From Acidobacteria bacterium UBA2990 (lineage in GTDB: Bacteria > Acidobacteriota > Vicinamibacteria > Vicinamibacterales > UBA8438), in contig DEAE01000001.1 in the NCBI GenBank assembly GCA_002347025.1, positions 1-63,961 on the forward strand: a stretch of DNA of 63,961 nucleotides. The letters are read 5' to 3'. Every line of letters starts with the position of its first letter. The first letter of the stretch is position 1. This document shows positions 1 to 8,079 of this stretch, piece after piece. The translations under genes and the position numbers were made by a program. Under the pieces are notes generated by a model, which worked only from the letters and a program-made list of their open reading frames with translations, was not told the DNA's origin and did not search any database.

Positions 1-1
1 C

Positions 2-1867
2 TCCCTGGTCAATGCGGATGGTTCCACCGGTGGGCGAATTTCATCCAGCGCGATGTCTTCTCGGTCGAATTCTAGTGGGACAGCGTCCCGGCGTCGTTCC
101 GGTGGGAGCGATTTGAGTAGCTCTGGTGCACTCGGGATCCGAGGCGACGATTCGTGGAATGCGCTATTCGAGACGGCCGGCCAGGTTGTGGAGGATGGTT
201 GGACCGCCGAGATGGCTATTCCCTTCAAGAGTTTGCGGTACCCCAACCGCCCCACGGGAGAACCGCACCAGTGGGGGTTTCAGGTCACCCGGCGGATCCG
301 CGGGAAGTCCGAAGCGCAGACGTGGGCCCCGGTGTCCCGGGCGGTCGCGGGACAAATCACCCAGTTCGGCATCCTTAACGGCCTCGAGAATCTCTCCCAA
401 AGTCGCAATCTTGAGTTTCTGCCCGAATTATACGGATTCAGTTTTGGGAGCCTGGATGGCGACACAGGTCGTTTCACCCAGCGGAACCCGGTTGGGTCGC
501 TCGGGGTAGGGGTCAAGTACGGAATCACTCCGAACCTGGTAGCTGATCTGACCTACAATCCCGACTTCTCGCAAGTACAGTCCGATCAGCCTCAGGTCGA
601 GACGAATCAACGCTTTGCGCTCTTCTATCCCGAACAGCGGCCATTCTTTCTCGAAGGCCAGGAAATCTTCCAGATGGCAACCCCCCTGAATTTGCTCAAT
701 ACGCGGACCATTGTCGACCCGCGTTTTGGCGGGAAACTAACCGGCAAGGTCGGCAACACCACGCTAGGGTTTCTCGTGGCGGACGATGAGGCGGCTGGCC
801 GCTTTGACGACCGCACGAACTCACGTTTCGGCGATACTGCACAAACGCTCGTCGGTCGGGCCCGGTATGACTTCTACTCGGAATCCTACCTCGGGGCCGT
901 CATGACTGCGCGGGAGTTCGGGTTCGAACATAATCGGGTCGGAGGGATCGACGGGCGCTTTCGCCTGGGCCAAACTCACCGCCTGAGTTTCATGGGTATT
1001 GGGTCATCCACTCAGCATGAAACTGATGGAGCGCTTGGCGGGCCGGCGGTAGAGGCTGACCTGACTCATCAAGGGCGCCATTTGGGCTATGGCCTGGCCT
1101 ATACCAGCATCGACCCGGAATTTCGAACCGATAGTGGGTTTCTGCCACGGTTTGACCTGAGGCAGACCGCCGTGGACGTGTCCTACCGATTTTGGCCTGA
1201 ATCCACCCTAATGACCTGGGGACCCACGCTTACCTATCTCCGTCTCTATGACCATGCCGGCACCCTCCAGAACGAGCAGCTTCAAAGCCAGACGAGCTTC
1301 CAATTTCGCAACAATATTTCATTCAACGGCACAGTTAGCAGAAACCTTGAGCGCTATCGAAGTGTTGACTTTCAGCAGACAGGATATGGATTCTATGGAG
1401 TGATCAGTGCACGCAGACTGTCCATATTTGGCGGCTTTAATGGTGGAGACGGTATTCTGTTCAGTGACAACCCCTATCTTGGCCGGTCTACCGCAGTTAA
1501 TGCGAATGCTTCTCTTAGGCTGACCTCGCGGTGGGCGACCCGCATCACAGCGATCTCTAGCCGCTTTGTGAATCCCATCGAGAATGCTGAAGTATTCAAC
1601 GTAAAGATCTTTCGCACTCGAACAACCTACCAGTTTACCGAGCGCTTTCTGATTCGGCACATCATGGAGCACAACACCCTGTCCATGAAAGTCGGGAATA
1701 ACCTGCTATTGACCTACCGCATCAATGCCGGCACCATGGTGTTCCTGGGCTACGACGACCGGTTCCAGCGCGGGACACGCATCGATAACACCGTGTTTCC
1801 AACAACAGCCCTTCTGCGTACAAATCGGGCCGTCTTCGCCAAAGTGGCCTACCTGTTCCGGTATTGA
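2..1867 (+). CDS. DUF5916 outer-membrane beta-barrel protein, 5' end cut by window
   Basis: This is the C-terminal part of a DUF5916-type protein. Such proteins have an N-terminal CBM9-like domain followed by a long outer-membrane barrel. The end of the CBM9-like region is visible as DGWTAEMAIPFKSLRYP. It is followed by the W-G-F-x-V-x-R-R-I stretch and the F-Y-P-E-Q-R-P-F-F-L-E-G segment that I associate with the family. The protein ends in aromatic Tyr (LFRY), as outer-membrane barrels do. The frame is open to the left edge, so the real start lies outside the window. The first 30 or so codons read as Ser/Arg-rich sequence unlike the family, which suggests a frameshift near nt 67. Function is unknown; members are often near exported hydrolases and transporters. 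Confidence 0.8.
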   Translation, partial: SLVNADGSTGGRISSSAMSSRSNSSGTASRRRSGGSDLSSSGALGIRGDDSWNALFETAGQVVEDGWTAEMAIPFKSLRYPNRPTGEPHQWGFQVTRRIRGKSEAQTWAPVSRAVAGQITQFGILNGLENLSQSRNLEFLPELYGFSFGSLDGDTGRFTQRNPVGSLGVGVKYGITPNLVADLTYNPDFSQVQSDQPQVETNQRFALFYPEQRPFFLEGQEIFQMATPLNLLNTRTIVDPRFGGKLTGKVGNTTLGFLVADDEAAGRFDDRTNSRFGDTAQTLVGRARYDFYSESYLGAVMTAREFGFEHNRVGGIDGRFRLGQTHRLSFMGIGSSTQHETDGALGGPAVEADLTHQGRHLGYGLAYTSIDPEFRTDSGFLPRFDLRQTAVDVSYRFWPESTLMTWGPTLTYLRLYDHAGTLQNEQLQSQTSFQFRNNISFNGTVSRNLERYRSVDFQQTGYGFYGVISARRLSIFGGFNGGDGILFSDNPYLGRSTAVNANASLRLTSRWATRITAISSRFVNPIENAEVFNVKIFRTRTTYQFTERFLIRHIMEHNTLSMKVGNNLLLTYRINAGTMVFLGYDDRFQRGTRIDNTVFPTTALLRTNRAVFAKVAYLFRY

Positions 1868-2085
1868 AGTTTGGTTTATCAGTGATGTTTGACAGCCATC
1901 TTCTCTGTGTTCTTATGGATTGCTGATTCTTTGATTCCGAAAGAGTAATTGAGGGATGTTGGAACTCTTTCTGTCAATCTGGTTACGCTGCGGTAAAGAT
2001 CTGGACGCACCGCTGGGGTTAATGTCAGCATCTGTATGGCTAGTGACCTAGGATTGGGCGCCTTGACTTTGACGAGGAGTGGCAG

Positions 2086-3081
2086 ATGAGGAATCGACAG
2101 CTTGAAATCATCTTAACCATGGTTGTGGTTCAGTTACTGTTGCCAGCACTGGCATTTTCGCAAATGGTATCGTCTCGGACTGAGTGGGGACGGCCAGACC
2201 TGCAAGGGGTCTGGGATTTCCGATCGATTACGCCTCTCCAGCGGCCCGAAGAGTTGGCCGACAGAGAGTTTCTGACAGAGGAAGAGGCAGTAAGTCTGGA
2301 ACGGGAGACGGTCACGCGTGAAGAGGAACTACTAAATCGGCCGGCTCGGAGAACGAAAGTGGGTAGTAGCGTTGATAGGGGGGAAGATGGGGCCCTCGGT
2401 GCTTACAACGATTTCTGGTTGGACCGCGGTACAACGACCATCGGTAATCGGCGGACATCGTTAATTGTTGATCCAACAACCGGGCGCCTGCCGGTAATGA
2501 CTGAAGAGGCGGAAAGAAGAGCCGAGCTACGCCGGAACTATCGGCGTGAACACCCTGCGGATTCGTGGACAGATCGAGGACTTAACGACCGTTGCATGTT
2601 TACCACTGGACTACCGATTGTCCCAAGTGCCTACAACAACAATGTTCAATTGTTCCAGACCCCTGATTATCTAGTGATGCTCATCGAAATGACGCATACA
2701 CTGCGCGTAGTCCCTCTCGATGGGCGATCGACCGCGAATTTTTCTCAATTTGTCGGGGTATCGCGTGGCTACTGGGAAGGTGACACCTTGGTCGTCGAGA
2801 CATCGAACTTTCATCGATTAACCAGCCTTCGAGGGTCTACCCCGAACGCTCGCCTAATTGAGCGTTTCACACGGGTCGGTCCAGAGACCATCGAATACGA
2901 GTTCACTATTGAGGATCCAGCAACTTGGACCCAGCCATGGACCGCGCAGGTGGAACTCACCAAGACTGATGAGCCTCTCTATGAATACGCCTGCCACGAA
3001 GGGAACTATTCGATGGAGGGCATCCTTGCAGGCGCGCGGGTTCAAGAAAAAGCCAGTTCGGAGCCTGGAGAACCTCGGTAG
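2086..3081 (+). CDS. secreted protein of unknown function, WGxPDLxGVW family (paralog 1)
   Basis: A 331-residue exported protein with a Sec signal peptide (hydrophobic core about residues 9-23, likely cleavage after ALAFSQ). The mature part opens with WGRPDLQGVWDFR. It shares with the gene at 4945-5967 the blocks TPxxRP, YNDFWxDRGT, the Asn-rich YNNN-x-QLFQTPD block, RGYWxGDTLVxET and YACHEGNYSM near the C-terminus. I recognise this as a recurring family in Acidobacteria and other environmental bacteria but know no function. The ATG is preceded by GAGGAG at good spacing. The downstream DASS transporter gene starts 20 bp after the stop, so the two are probably co-transcribed. An extracytoplasmic binding or enzymatic role linked to the transporter is a guess. 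Confidence 0.8.
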   Translation: MRNRQLEIILTMVVVQLLLPALAFSQMVSSRTEWGRPDLQGVWDFRSITPLQRPEELADREFLTEEEAVSLERETVTREEELLNRPARRTKVGSSVDRGEDGALGAYNDFWLDRGTTTIGNRRTSLIVDPTTGRLPVMTEEAERRAELRRNYRREHPADSWTDRGLNDRCMFTTGLPIVPSAYNNNVQLFQTPDYLVMLIEMTHTLRVVPLDGRSTANFSQFVGVSRGYWEGDTLVVETSNFHRLTSLRGSTPNARLIERFTRVGPETIEYEFTIEDPATWTQPWTAQVELTKTDEPLYEYACHEGNYSMEGILAGARVQEKASSEPGEPR

Positions 3082-3101
3082 CACGACGTTTCGTATGCAC
3101 C

Positions 3102-4550
3102 ATGACACAACAGTATTCGCAGGGAACTGGGAAACAAGAGGCTATCGCCAGGGTCGGTATGGTTCGTCTGGCTGCAGTGGTGCTTCTTGGAGCCGGGCTT
3201 TGGTGTATTCCGGTACCGTTTGGTGTGGAACTCCGTGCTTGGCGACTGTTGGCGATCTTTGTGGCCACGATAGTGGGGGTCATTCTGCGCCCAATGCCTA
3301 TGGGTGCTATAGGCTTCGTGGCGGTTGCGTTTGCGGTATTGTCTGGAACCTTGACGATAGAGGAAGCGACCGGTGGCTTCGGGAGTACCGTGGTCTGGCT
3401 GGTGGTTGCCGCTTTCTTTATTGCCATCGCTTTCGTCAAGACAGGGCTGGGTATCCGTATCGCCTACCAGTTCATGCGAATTTTGGGGAGTAGGAGCCTG
3501 GGGCTTGCTTATGGGCTGGTTGCTACTGATCTCGTACTAGCCCCGGCAATTCCTAGTAACACCGCTCGTGCCGGTGGTGTCATCTTCCCAATTGTCAAAT
3601 CTCTGTGCGCATCTCTAGGGAGTGATGCACAACAGGGAACAGAACGACGAATTGCTGGCTTTTTGACCTTTACCTCCTACCAAGGCGTCGTGGTAACCAG
3701 TGCCATGTTCTTCACCGCGATGGCGGCGAATCCGTTGGCTGCAGAATTGGCGGCCCAGCAGGGGGTGGAGATTACATGGGAACTTTGGGCCTTGGCGGCT
3801 TCGGTTCCTGGTCTATTGAGCTTGGGAGTCGTTCCGTGGCTCATCTTTCATCTCTACCCTCCGGAGATTAAGCGAACCCCAGAGGCACCGGAATTAGCTC
3901 GAAAGCGACTCCGGGAAATGGGACCGATGGGGTGGGACGAACGTGTTCTCCTAGTCGTCTTTGTTTGCCTTTTAAGCCTTTGGATTCTTGGCGGTGTCCT
4001 AGGTGTTCACGCCACGGCGACAGCTATGGCTGGAGTGGCCGCCATGCTCGCCGCTGGAGCACTGGATTGGGAAGACATTCTGAAAGAGCGCAACGCGTGG
4101 GATACGTTGGTCTGGTTTGCTGTGTTGGTGATGATGGCGAGTCAACTGGGTGAATTGGGTTTGCTCGATTGGTTCAGTGGACGCGTGTCTGGAGTGCTAG
4201 TTGATAGCCACTGGCTGACGGCTCTTTTAAGTTTGAGTCTGATCTATTTTTATTCACATTATTTTTTCGCTTCTAACACCGCTCACGTTAGTGCCATGTA
4301 TGCGCCGTTTTTGGCACTGGCCCTGGCAGTCGGAACACCCCCGCTCTTGGCAGCCTTGGTTCTGGCCTTCTTTAGTAATCTTTTCGCGTCCATGACGCAT
4401 TACGGGACTGCCCCTGCCCCTATCCTATTCGGGTCAGGGAATGTAGCACTTGGGACTTGGTGGAAGCTTGGTGCCCTAATAAGCGTAGTGAACATTACTA
4501 TTTGGCTAGGGGTGGGGAGTCTGTGGTGGAAGTTCTTGGGGCTGTGGTAA
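3102..4550 (+). CDS. DASS (SLC13/CitT-like) anion:Na+ symporter or exchanger
   Basis: A 482-residue inner-membrane protein with about a dozen hydrophobic segments. It carries the two SNT motifs that bind substrate and sodium in divalent-anion:sodium symporters. The first is at residues 152-154 (PSNTARAGG) and the second at 391-393 (SNTAHVS). The closest described types are bacterial citrate, succinate or 2-oxoglutarate carriers, so a di- or tricarboxylate substrate is likely but cannot be fixed from sequence alone. The gene lies between two paralogous secreted proteins (2086-3081 and 4945-5967), with a 20-bp gap to the first. That arrangement suggests that the secreted proteins and the transporter serve one substrate. 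Confidence 0.85.
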   Translation: MTQQYSQGTGKQEAIARVGMVRLAAVVLLGAGLWCIPVPFGVELRAWRLLAIFVATIVGVILRPMPMGAIGFVAVAFAVLSGTLTIEEATGGFGSTVVWLVVAAFFIAIAFVKTGLGIRIAYQFMRILGSRSLGLAYGLVATDLVLAPAIPSNTARAGGVIFPIVKSLCASLGSDAQQGTERRIAGFLTFTSYQGVVVTSAMFFTAMAANPLAAELAAQQGVEITWELWALAASVPGLLSLGVVPWLIFHLYPPEIKRTPEAPELARKRLREMGPMGWDERVLLVVFVCLLSLWILGGVLGVHATATAMAGVAAMLAAGALDWEDILKERNAWDTLVWFAVLVMMASQLGELGLLDWFSGRVSGVLVDSHWLTALLSLSLIYFYSHYFFASNTAHVSAMYAPFLALALAVGTPPLLAALVLAFFSNLFASMTHYGTAPAPILFGSGNVALGTWWKLGALISVVNITIWLGVGSLWWKFLGLW

Positions 4551-4944
4551 TCGGTTCAAGCCATGCTTCAGTGAAGTGTAAGCTGCGTTTCGCCAGGGCT
4601 AGGATTTGAAATGTGATCTCGTCCATGACTGCTCATGAATCCGGCTTGGCGGTCAGGGAGTAGGAGCATAGCTCTCTGCTGCTGGTGTCATGTGCTTCTG
4701 GTGTTGGCACGGTATTAGCCTATGTCGGAAGTGCTGTCTTGATGACGGGTGCCACTATTGGTTTCCAATGGGACCCAAGATCGAACAAAATACTCGATAA
4801 GCTGGAGAGTAGCGGACAAATGTCCAAACTTGCTAGTTGGCTGCCTCTAGGCTGCTGGCCGTGCAGCATTTTGACCGGATATCTGGACGGCTTGTGGTTT
4901 GAAATTTTGGTGACAGGCGCATGAAGAACAAAAAGGGAGGTCTC
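4551..4944. other. intergenic region without convincing gene
   Basis: About 390 bp separate the transporter stop from the second secreted protein. A GTG-initiated 79-codon frame (4685-4924) exists but has no ribosome site, no recognisable motif and runs into the next gene, so I do not call it. No hairpin with a T-run was seen. A promoter for the downstream gene may lie here, but no clear -35/-10 pair was found. Confidence 0.5.
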
Positions 4945-5967
4945 ATGACACCGCGCTATTTTGCTGGGTTCTTGAAGGTTCTACTAATCAGCGCGTTAAT
5001 GTGCGCACCGACTGTGGCACAGGAACTAGGGCGGACCCCGTGGGGACAACCAAATTTGCAAGGTGTGTGGGATTTCCGCACGATCACACCGATGGAACGT
5101 CCAGCGAATTTGGTTGATCAAGAATTCTTGACGGATGAGGAAGCCGCCAACTTGGACGAAGCAGCCCGCAGTCGTATTCAGGATCTGGCAGCGCGTCCTG
5201 CCCAGCGTACAGAAATCGATCCCAGTGGGAATGTGGACCGTGGTATCGATGGGGCGCCAGGTTCCTACAACGATTTTTGGTTTGATCGCGGAACCTCGGT
5301 GATTGCTACGAGGCGTACCTCGCTCGTTGTAGACCCAGCCGATGGGCGAGTTCCAGGACTGACAGCGGGGGCCAGGCAAAGACGAGATGCAATGGCAGAA
5401 GCGAGAAAGGATACCGGTGCTCATGAGCCTACTCCAGGTGGGTGGGTTGAAGATCTTGGCCCTAATGGATTACAGGTTCGCTGTATCACTGGGTTCAACT
5501 CTGGCCCGCCGATGACACCCGGAGGCTACAACAATAATTTTCAACTCTTCCAAACACCAGACACAGTCGTGCTTTATAACGAGATGAATCACAACCCCCG
5601 TGTCGTGCCACTAGATGGGCGACCTGAGGTTGGTTTGCGACAGTGGAACGGCGAATCTCGTGGCTACTGGGATGGGGACACCTTGGTGATTGAGACAGGA
5701 AATTTTCTTCGAGAGACCAGTTTCATGCGAGGTGGGGCAAGCGCTGATCTGGTCTTGACGGAGCGTTTCACTCGGGAATCGGCCAACACATTGCGCTACC
5801 GGGTGACAGTCAAGGACCCAACCACTTGGACCAGTGCTTGGACTTATGAAATACCGATGCAGCTGAATCCAGACCCTATTTTTGAGTATGCCTGCCATGA
5901 AGGTAATTACTCGATGGCGGTCATCCTGCAGGGGGCACGGGACAAAGAGGCTGCTGCTGGACGCTGA
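4945..5967 (+). CDS. secreted protein of unknown function, WGxPDLxGVW family (paralog 2)
   Basis: This is a paralog of 2086-3081 with the same conserved blocks: WGQPNLQGVWDFR, TPMERP, YNDFWFDRGT, GGYNNNFQLFQTPD, RGYWDGDTLVIETGNF and YACHEGNYSM. I place the start at ATG 4945 rather than the in-frame ATG at 4921. AAGGGAGG lies directly upstream of 4945, and the resulting protein (340 residues) begins with a normal signal peptide (core about residues 8-18, likely cleavage after TVAQ). Starting at 4921 would add eight mostly lysine and glycine residues. Function is unknown. It lies downstream of the DASS transporter. Its stop codon directly abuts an inverted copy of a related gene start (5969-6146). 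Confidence 0.8.
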   Translation: MTPRYFAGFLKVLLISALMCAPTVAQELGRTPWGQPNLQGVWDFRTITPMERPANLVDQEFLTDEEAANLDEAARSRIQDLAARPAQRTEIDPSGNVDRGIDGAPGSYNDFWFDRGTSVIATRRTSLVVDPADGRVPGLTAGARQRRDAMAEARKDTGAHEPTPGGWVEDLGPNGLQVRCITGFNSGPPMTPGGYNNNFQLFQTPDTVVLYNEMNHNPRVVPLDGRPEVGLRQWNGESRGYWDGDTLVIETGNFLRETSFMRGGASADLVLTERFTRESANTLRYRVTVKDPTTWTSAWTYEIPMQLNPDPIFEYACHEGNYSMAVILQGARDKEAAAGR

Positions 5968-5968
5968 A

Positions 5969-6146
5969 GGCGGCTTCCTCATCCGCCAAGAATTCTTGAT
6001 CAACCAAATTTGCTGGTTGTTCCATCGGTGTGGTCGGACGGAAATCCCATACACTTGGTAGGTTTGGTTGTCCAGACGGTGTCTCCTGTGGTGCCTGTCC
6101 TGCGGCCGGTGCGCACACGACCTCGCTGATCAGCAAAACCGATTAG
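5969..6146 (-). pseudogene. inverted 5' fragment of a WGxPDLxGVW-family gene
   Basis: Read on the minus strand, this stretch encodes LLISEVVCAP, then SGQPNLPSVWDFR, TPMEQPANLVDQEFL and ADEEAA. It aligns residue for residue, without gaps, to the first 50 or so residues of the intact gene at 4945-5967 (LLISALMCAP, WGQPNLQGVWDFR, TPMERPANLVDQEFL, TDEEAA). The alignment covers plus-strand nucleotides about 4975-5148. Homology stops at nt 5969, two bases past the intact gene's stop codon, so the remnant lacks everything after the DEEAA block. An in-frame TAA lies just upstream and the initiating ATG region is degraded. By eye the nucleotide identity is about 80-85%, which argues for an old duplication rather than a recent artefact. 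Confidence 0.8.
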
Positions 6147-6584
6147 GACGTTGGCCCAAGTAGATTCGCATCGGGCAAGGTCCCTCCTACAAACCTGACA
6201 GATGAGGCTTAGGGGCCATCTATCTAGTTCGCTAAACGATGGCCCGGCTTTTCGCAGATGAGGAGATGACAAGGATATCAATCGAAGGCACATGCCATAG
6301 AGCGATTAGCTCCGGGTGGTGTTTCTGAAGTGTCAAAAATTTTTCGGCGATGCAGAGGTGGATTGTGTGATTGGAATTTGAACCACACAACAACGACTGC
6401 TGAAGTCACCGGCTTACCATGGGTTCTGCAGTTGTAGGCTTGGCAAATGAGATTGGTTGTGGGAGTAGCCTTCGTTTCAGGTTGATTCACTGTGAGCGAA
6501 TTTCTCGAGCAGGTGCTCCATTTCGGTCAGCGCACTGAGCGGGGGCAAGTGGCATAAGATAAAGCCTGACGCGTGGTTTAGATT
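6147..6584. other. intergenic region with one inverted repeat
   Basis: I see no gene in these 438 bp. An 8-bp perfect inverted repeat, GGGCCATC at 6213-6220 and GATGGCCC at 6238-6245, is separated by 17 nt and followed on the plus strand by GGCTTTT. It could be a weak terminator, but the loop is long and the T-run short. Confidence 0.4.
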
Positions 6585-7784
6585 ATGATTCTTCCGCTGG
6601 GCGATGAGCCCAATCCACCCGGGGTGCCGCTGGCAACCTACGCTCTCATTCTGGTGAACTGCGCCGTCTATGTGTTCCTCACCTTGCCTTTGAGTGTTGT
6701 TCGTCCTGACCCTGCAGATCCCCTCGTGCAGGAGTACTTGGGAGCTATGTTCGAGGTGATGTCGCTTCCGCCGTCTGAACGTGCAGCCAATGCCATCTTT
6801 AGTCGGTTGACTGAGTATGACCTCTTGGTTTTTGAGTGGGGCTTCCGGCCGGTGGCACCGCAGGTGGTGACTTTGTTTACCGCGATGTTTTTGCATGGCG
6901 GATTTCTGCATCTTGCTGGCAACATGCTATTTCTGTGGATCTACGGTGACAACGTCGAGTACAGGTTGGGCCGGTTGAGATTTATTGGTGCCTACTTAGG
7001 GACGGGTATTGCGGCGACTTTGTTTCACACACTGTTTGCAGGGCAGTCCCTGCTTCCACTGCTCGGAGCGTCTGGTGCTATTTCCGGTATTCTGGGACTT
7101 TACTTCCTATGGTTTCCGCGCAACCGCGTCAAACTCTGGGTGATGCTTTTTCCTTTTTTCATGCAGGTTGTTTATGCCCCGGCTCGTTGGGTGCTAGGAT
7201 TCTATGTGTTAGCTGATAACCTTCTGCCGCTGTTAACGGCTGCAGGAGGGCGTGGGGGCGGGGTGGCCTACGGTGCCCACATTGGTGGATTTTTCGGTGG
7301 TTTGTTCGTAGCTTGGATGATTAAGCGACACTCACTCCTGACTCCAAATTCCAATCTTTCCGAGACGCTACAGACTGATGCGGCGGTCCCACCAGCGGGA
7401 AGCATCGCATCTCTCGTTGAGGAAGGGGATTTTGAGGAAGCCGCACGTCGGTATATAGGGGTTTCGTCGACCGAGACCAGGCGGCTCCTTGGTGAGTACC
7501 ACTCTCTACAACTTGGAACTTGGATGGCGTCGAAAGGTCACCCTCATACGGCCCTAGTCGTCTTCCAGCGTCATATTCGAGACTATCCGCTTGGGTCAAC
7601 GGCTGCTGAAGCCCATGTCGGGGCCGGGTTGCTTCAGCTCCGTGCTTTCGGGCAGCCGACGGCTGCGTATCAGTACTTGGTAGAAGCGCTGGGGCTTGAC
7701 CCGAGTCCCGAGACAGCGGAGCGAGCTAAGCAGGGTCTTGACCAGATTGATGCGCTCAGGAGGTTTCGGCTGCACTCACGTTAA
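6585..7784 (+). CDS. rhomboid intramembrane serine protease with C-terminal TPR-like region
   Basis: A 399-residue membrane protein. The N-terminus (GDEPNPPG followed by a hydrophobic helix) is typical of bacterial rhomboids. The family signatures are present: FLHGGFLHLAGNMLFLWIYGDN, the serine motif GASGAISG with nucleophile Ser163, and the histidine motif AHIGGFFGG with His232. Together they give the Ser-His dyad that cleaves transmembrane helices in the inner membrane. After the last membrane segment (about residue 245) comes a soluble region of about 150 residues. It contains TPR-like helices with an alternating Ala/Leu pattern, probably a cytoplasmic partner-binding tail. No Shine-Dalgarno site precedes the ATG. 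The substrate is unknown. Confidence 0.9.
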   Translation: MILPLGDEPNPPGVPLATYALILVNCAVYVFLTLPLSVVRPDPADPLVQEYLGAMFEVMSLPPSERAANAIFSRLTEYDLLVFEWGFRPVAPQVVTLFTAMFLHGGFLHLAGNMLFLWIYGDNVEYRLGRLRFIGAYLGTGIAATLFHTLFAGQSLLPLLGASGAISGILGLYFLWFPRNRVKLWVMLFPFFMQVVYAPARWVLGFYVLADNLLPLLTAAGGRGGGVAYGAHIGGFFGGLFVAWMIKRHSLLTPNSNLSETLQTDAAVPPAGSIASLVEEGDFEEAARRYIGVSSTETRRLLGEYHSLQLGTWMASKGHPHTALVVFQRHIRDYPLGSTAAEAHVGAGLLQLRAFGQPTAAYQYLVEALGLDPSPETAERAKQGLDQIDALRRFRLHSR

Positions 7785-7844
7785 TGAATGTTTGAATTCG
7801 GTAGCATGGTAAGGTCGTGTGTCTGTCATTGACATGCCACCGAG

Positions 7845-7850
7845 TATAAT
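7845..7850 (+). promoter_or_regulatory. -10 element of tRNA-Gln promoter
   Basis: A perfect TATAAT lies 20 bp upstream of the tRNA, placing transcription start near 7857. A TTGACA at 7829-7834 lies only 10 bp upstream, too close to be its -35. The hexamer at the correct spacing (7822-7827) is a poor match. Confidence 0.6.
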
Positions 7851-7869
7851 TTTAGATACTGCCGGTTGT

Positions 7870-7943
7870 TGGGAGGTCGTTCAATGGTAGGACACGCGGC
7901 TCTGAACCGTGCAATCGGGGTTCGAATCCCTGCCTCCCAGCCA
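7870..7943 (+). tRNA. tRNA-Gln(CUG)
   Basis: A complete 74-nt cloverleaf can be folded by hand. The acceptor arm is TGGGAGG (7870-7876) paired with CCTCCCA (7933-7939), with discriminator G and an encoded CCA (7941-7943). The anticodon stem is CGCGG/CCGTG around loop CTCTGAA, giving anticodon CUG, which reads CAG codons as glutamine. The T arm is CGGGG-TTCGAAT-CCCTG. The window also encodes GlnRS (19215-20978), which would charge this tRNA directly. Confidence 0.97.
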
Positions 7944-8079
7944 AGTCCCGTCCTAGGGGTTTGGGGGCGCACACCTCCGGAAGCCGATGGGGCTTAGTTA
8001 CCCCGCTCTGCCGTGATGTGGGGTCCCGTGCGATCCTGGTTCGGCTCCCCCGAACCTGATTGAGTGCACTAGGAAGTTG
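7944..8079. other. G/C-rich structured spacer after tRNA-Gln
   Basis: This 136-bp spacer is visibly richer in G and C runs than its surroundings. It contains a perfect 7-bp hairpin, GGTTCGG (8038-8044) and CCGAACC (8050-8056) with a 5-nt loop. A second possible stem is GGGG/CCCC around 7989-8004. Neither hairpin has a T-run on either strand, so this is not a standard terminator. It might be the processed trailer of the tRNA transcript or an unrecognised small RNA. Confidence 0.35.

Noticed and set aside
2957..3439. 160-codon minus-strand frame
   Set aside because: Lies antisense to the secreted protein and transporter genes, which both have clear family signatures; it is a shadow.
4685..4924. 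79-codon plus-strand frame
   Set aside because: GTG start without a ribosome site, no motif, and it ends inside the start region of the next gene.
7829..7850. TTGACA/TATAAT as a full promoter for tRNA-Gln
   Set aside because: The two hexamers are only 10 bp apart, too close for sigma-70; only the -10 is kept.
7944..8060. second tRNA after tRNA-Gln
   Set aside because: The GGTTCGG element looks like a T arm, but no acceptor, D or anticodon arm can be folded around it.
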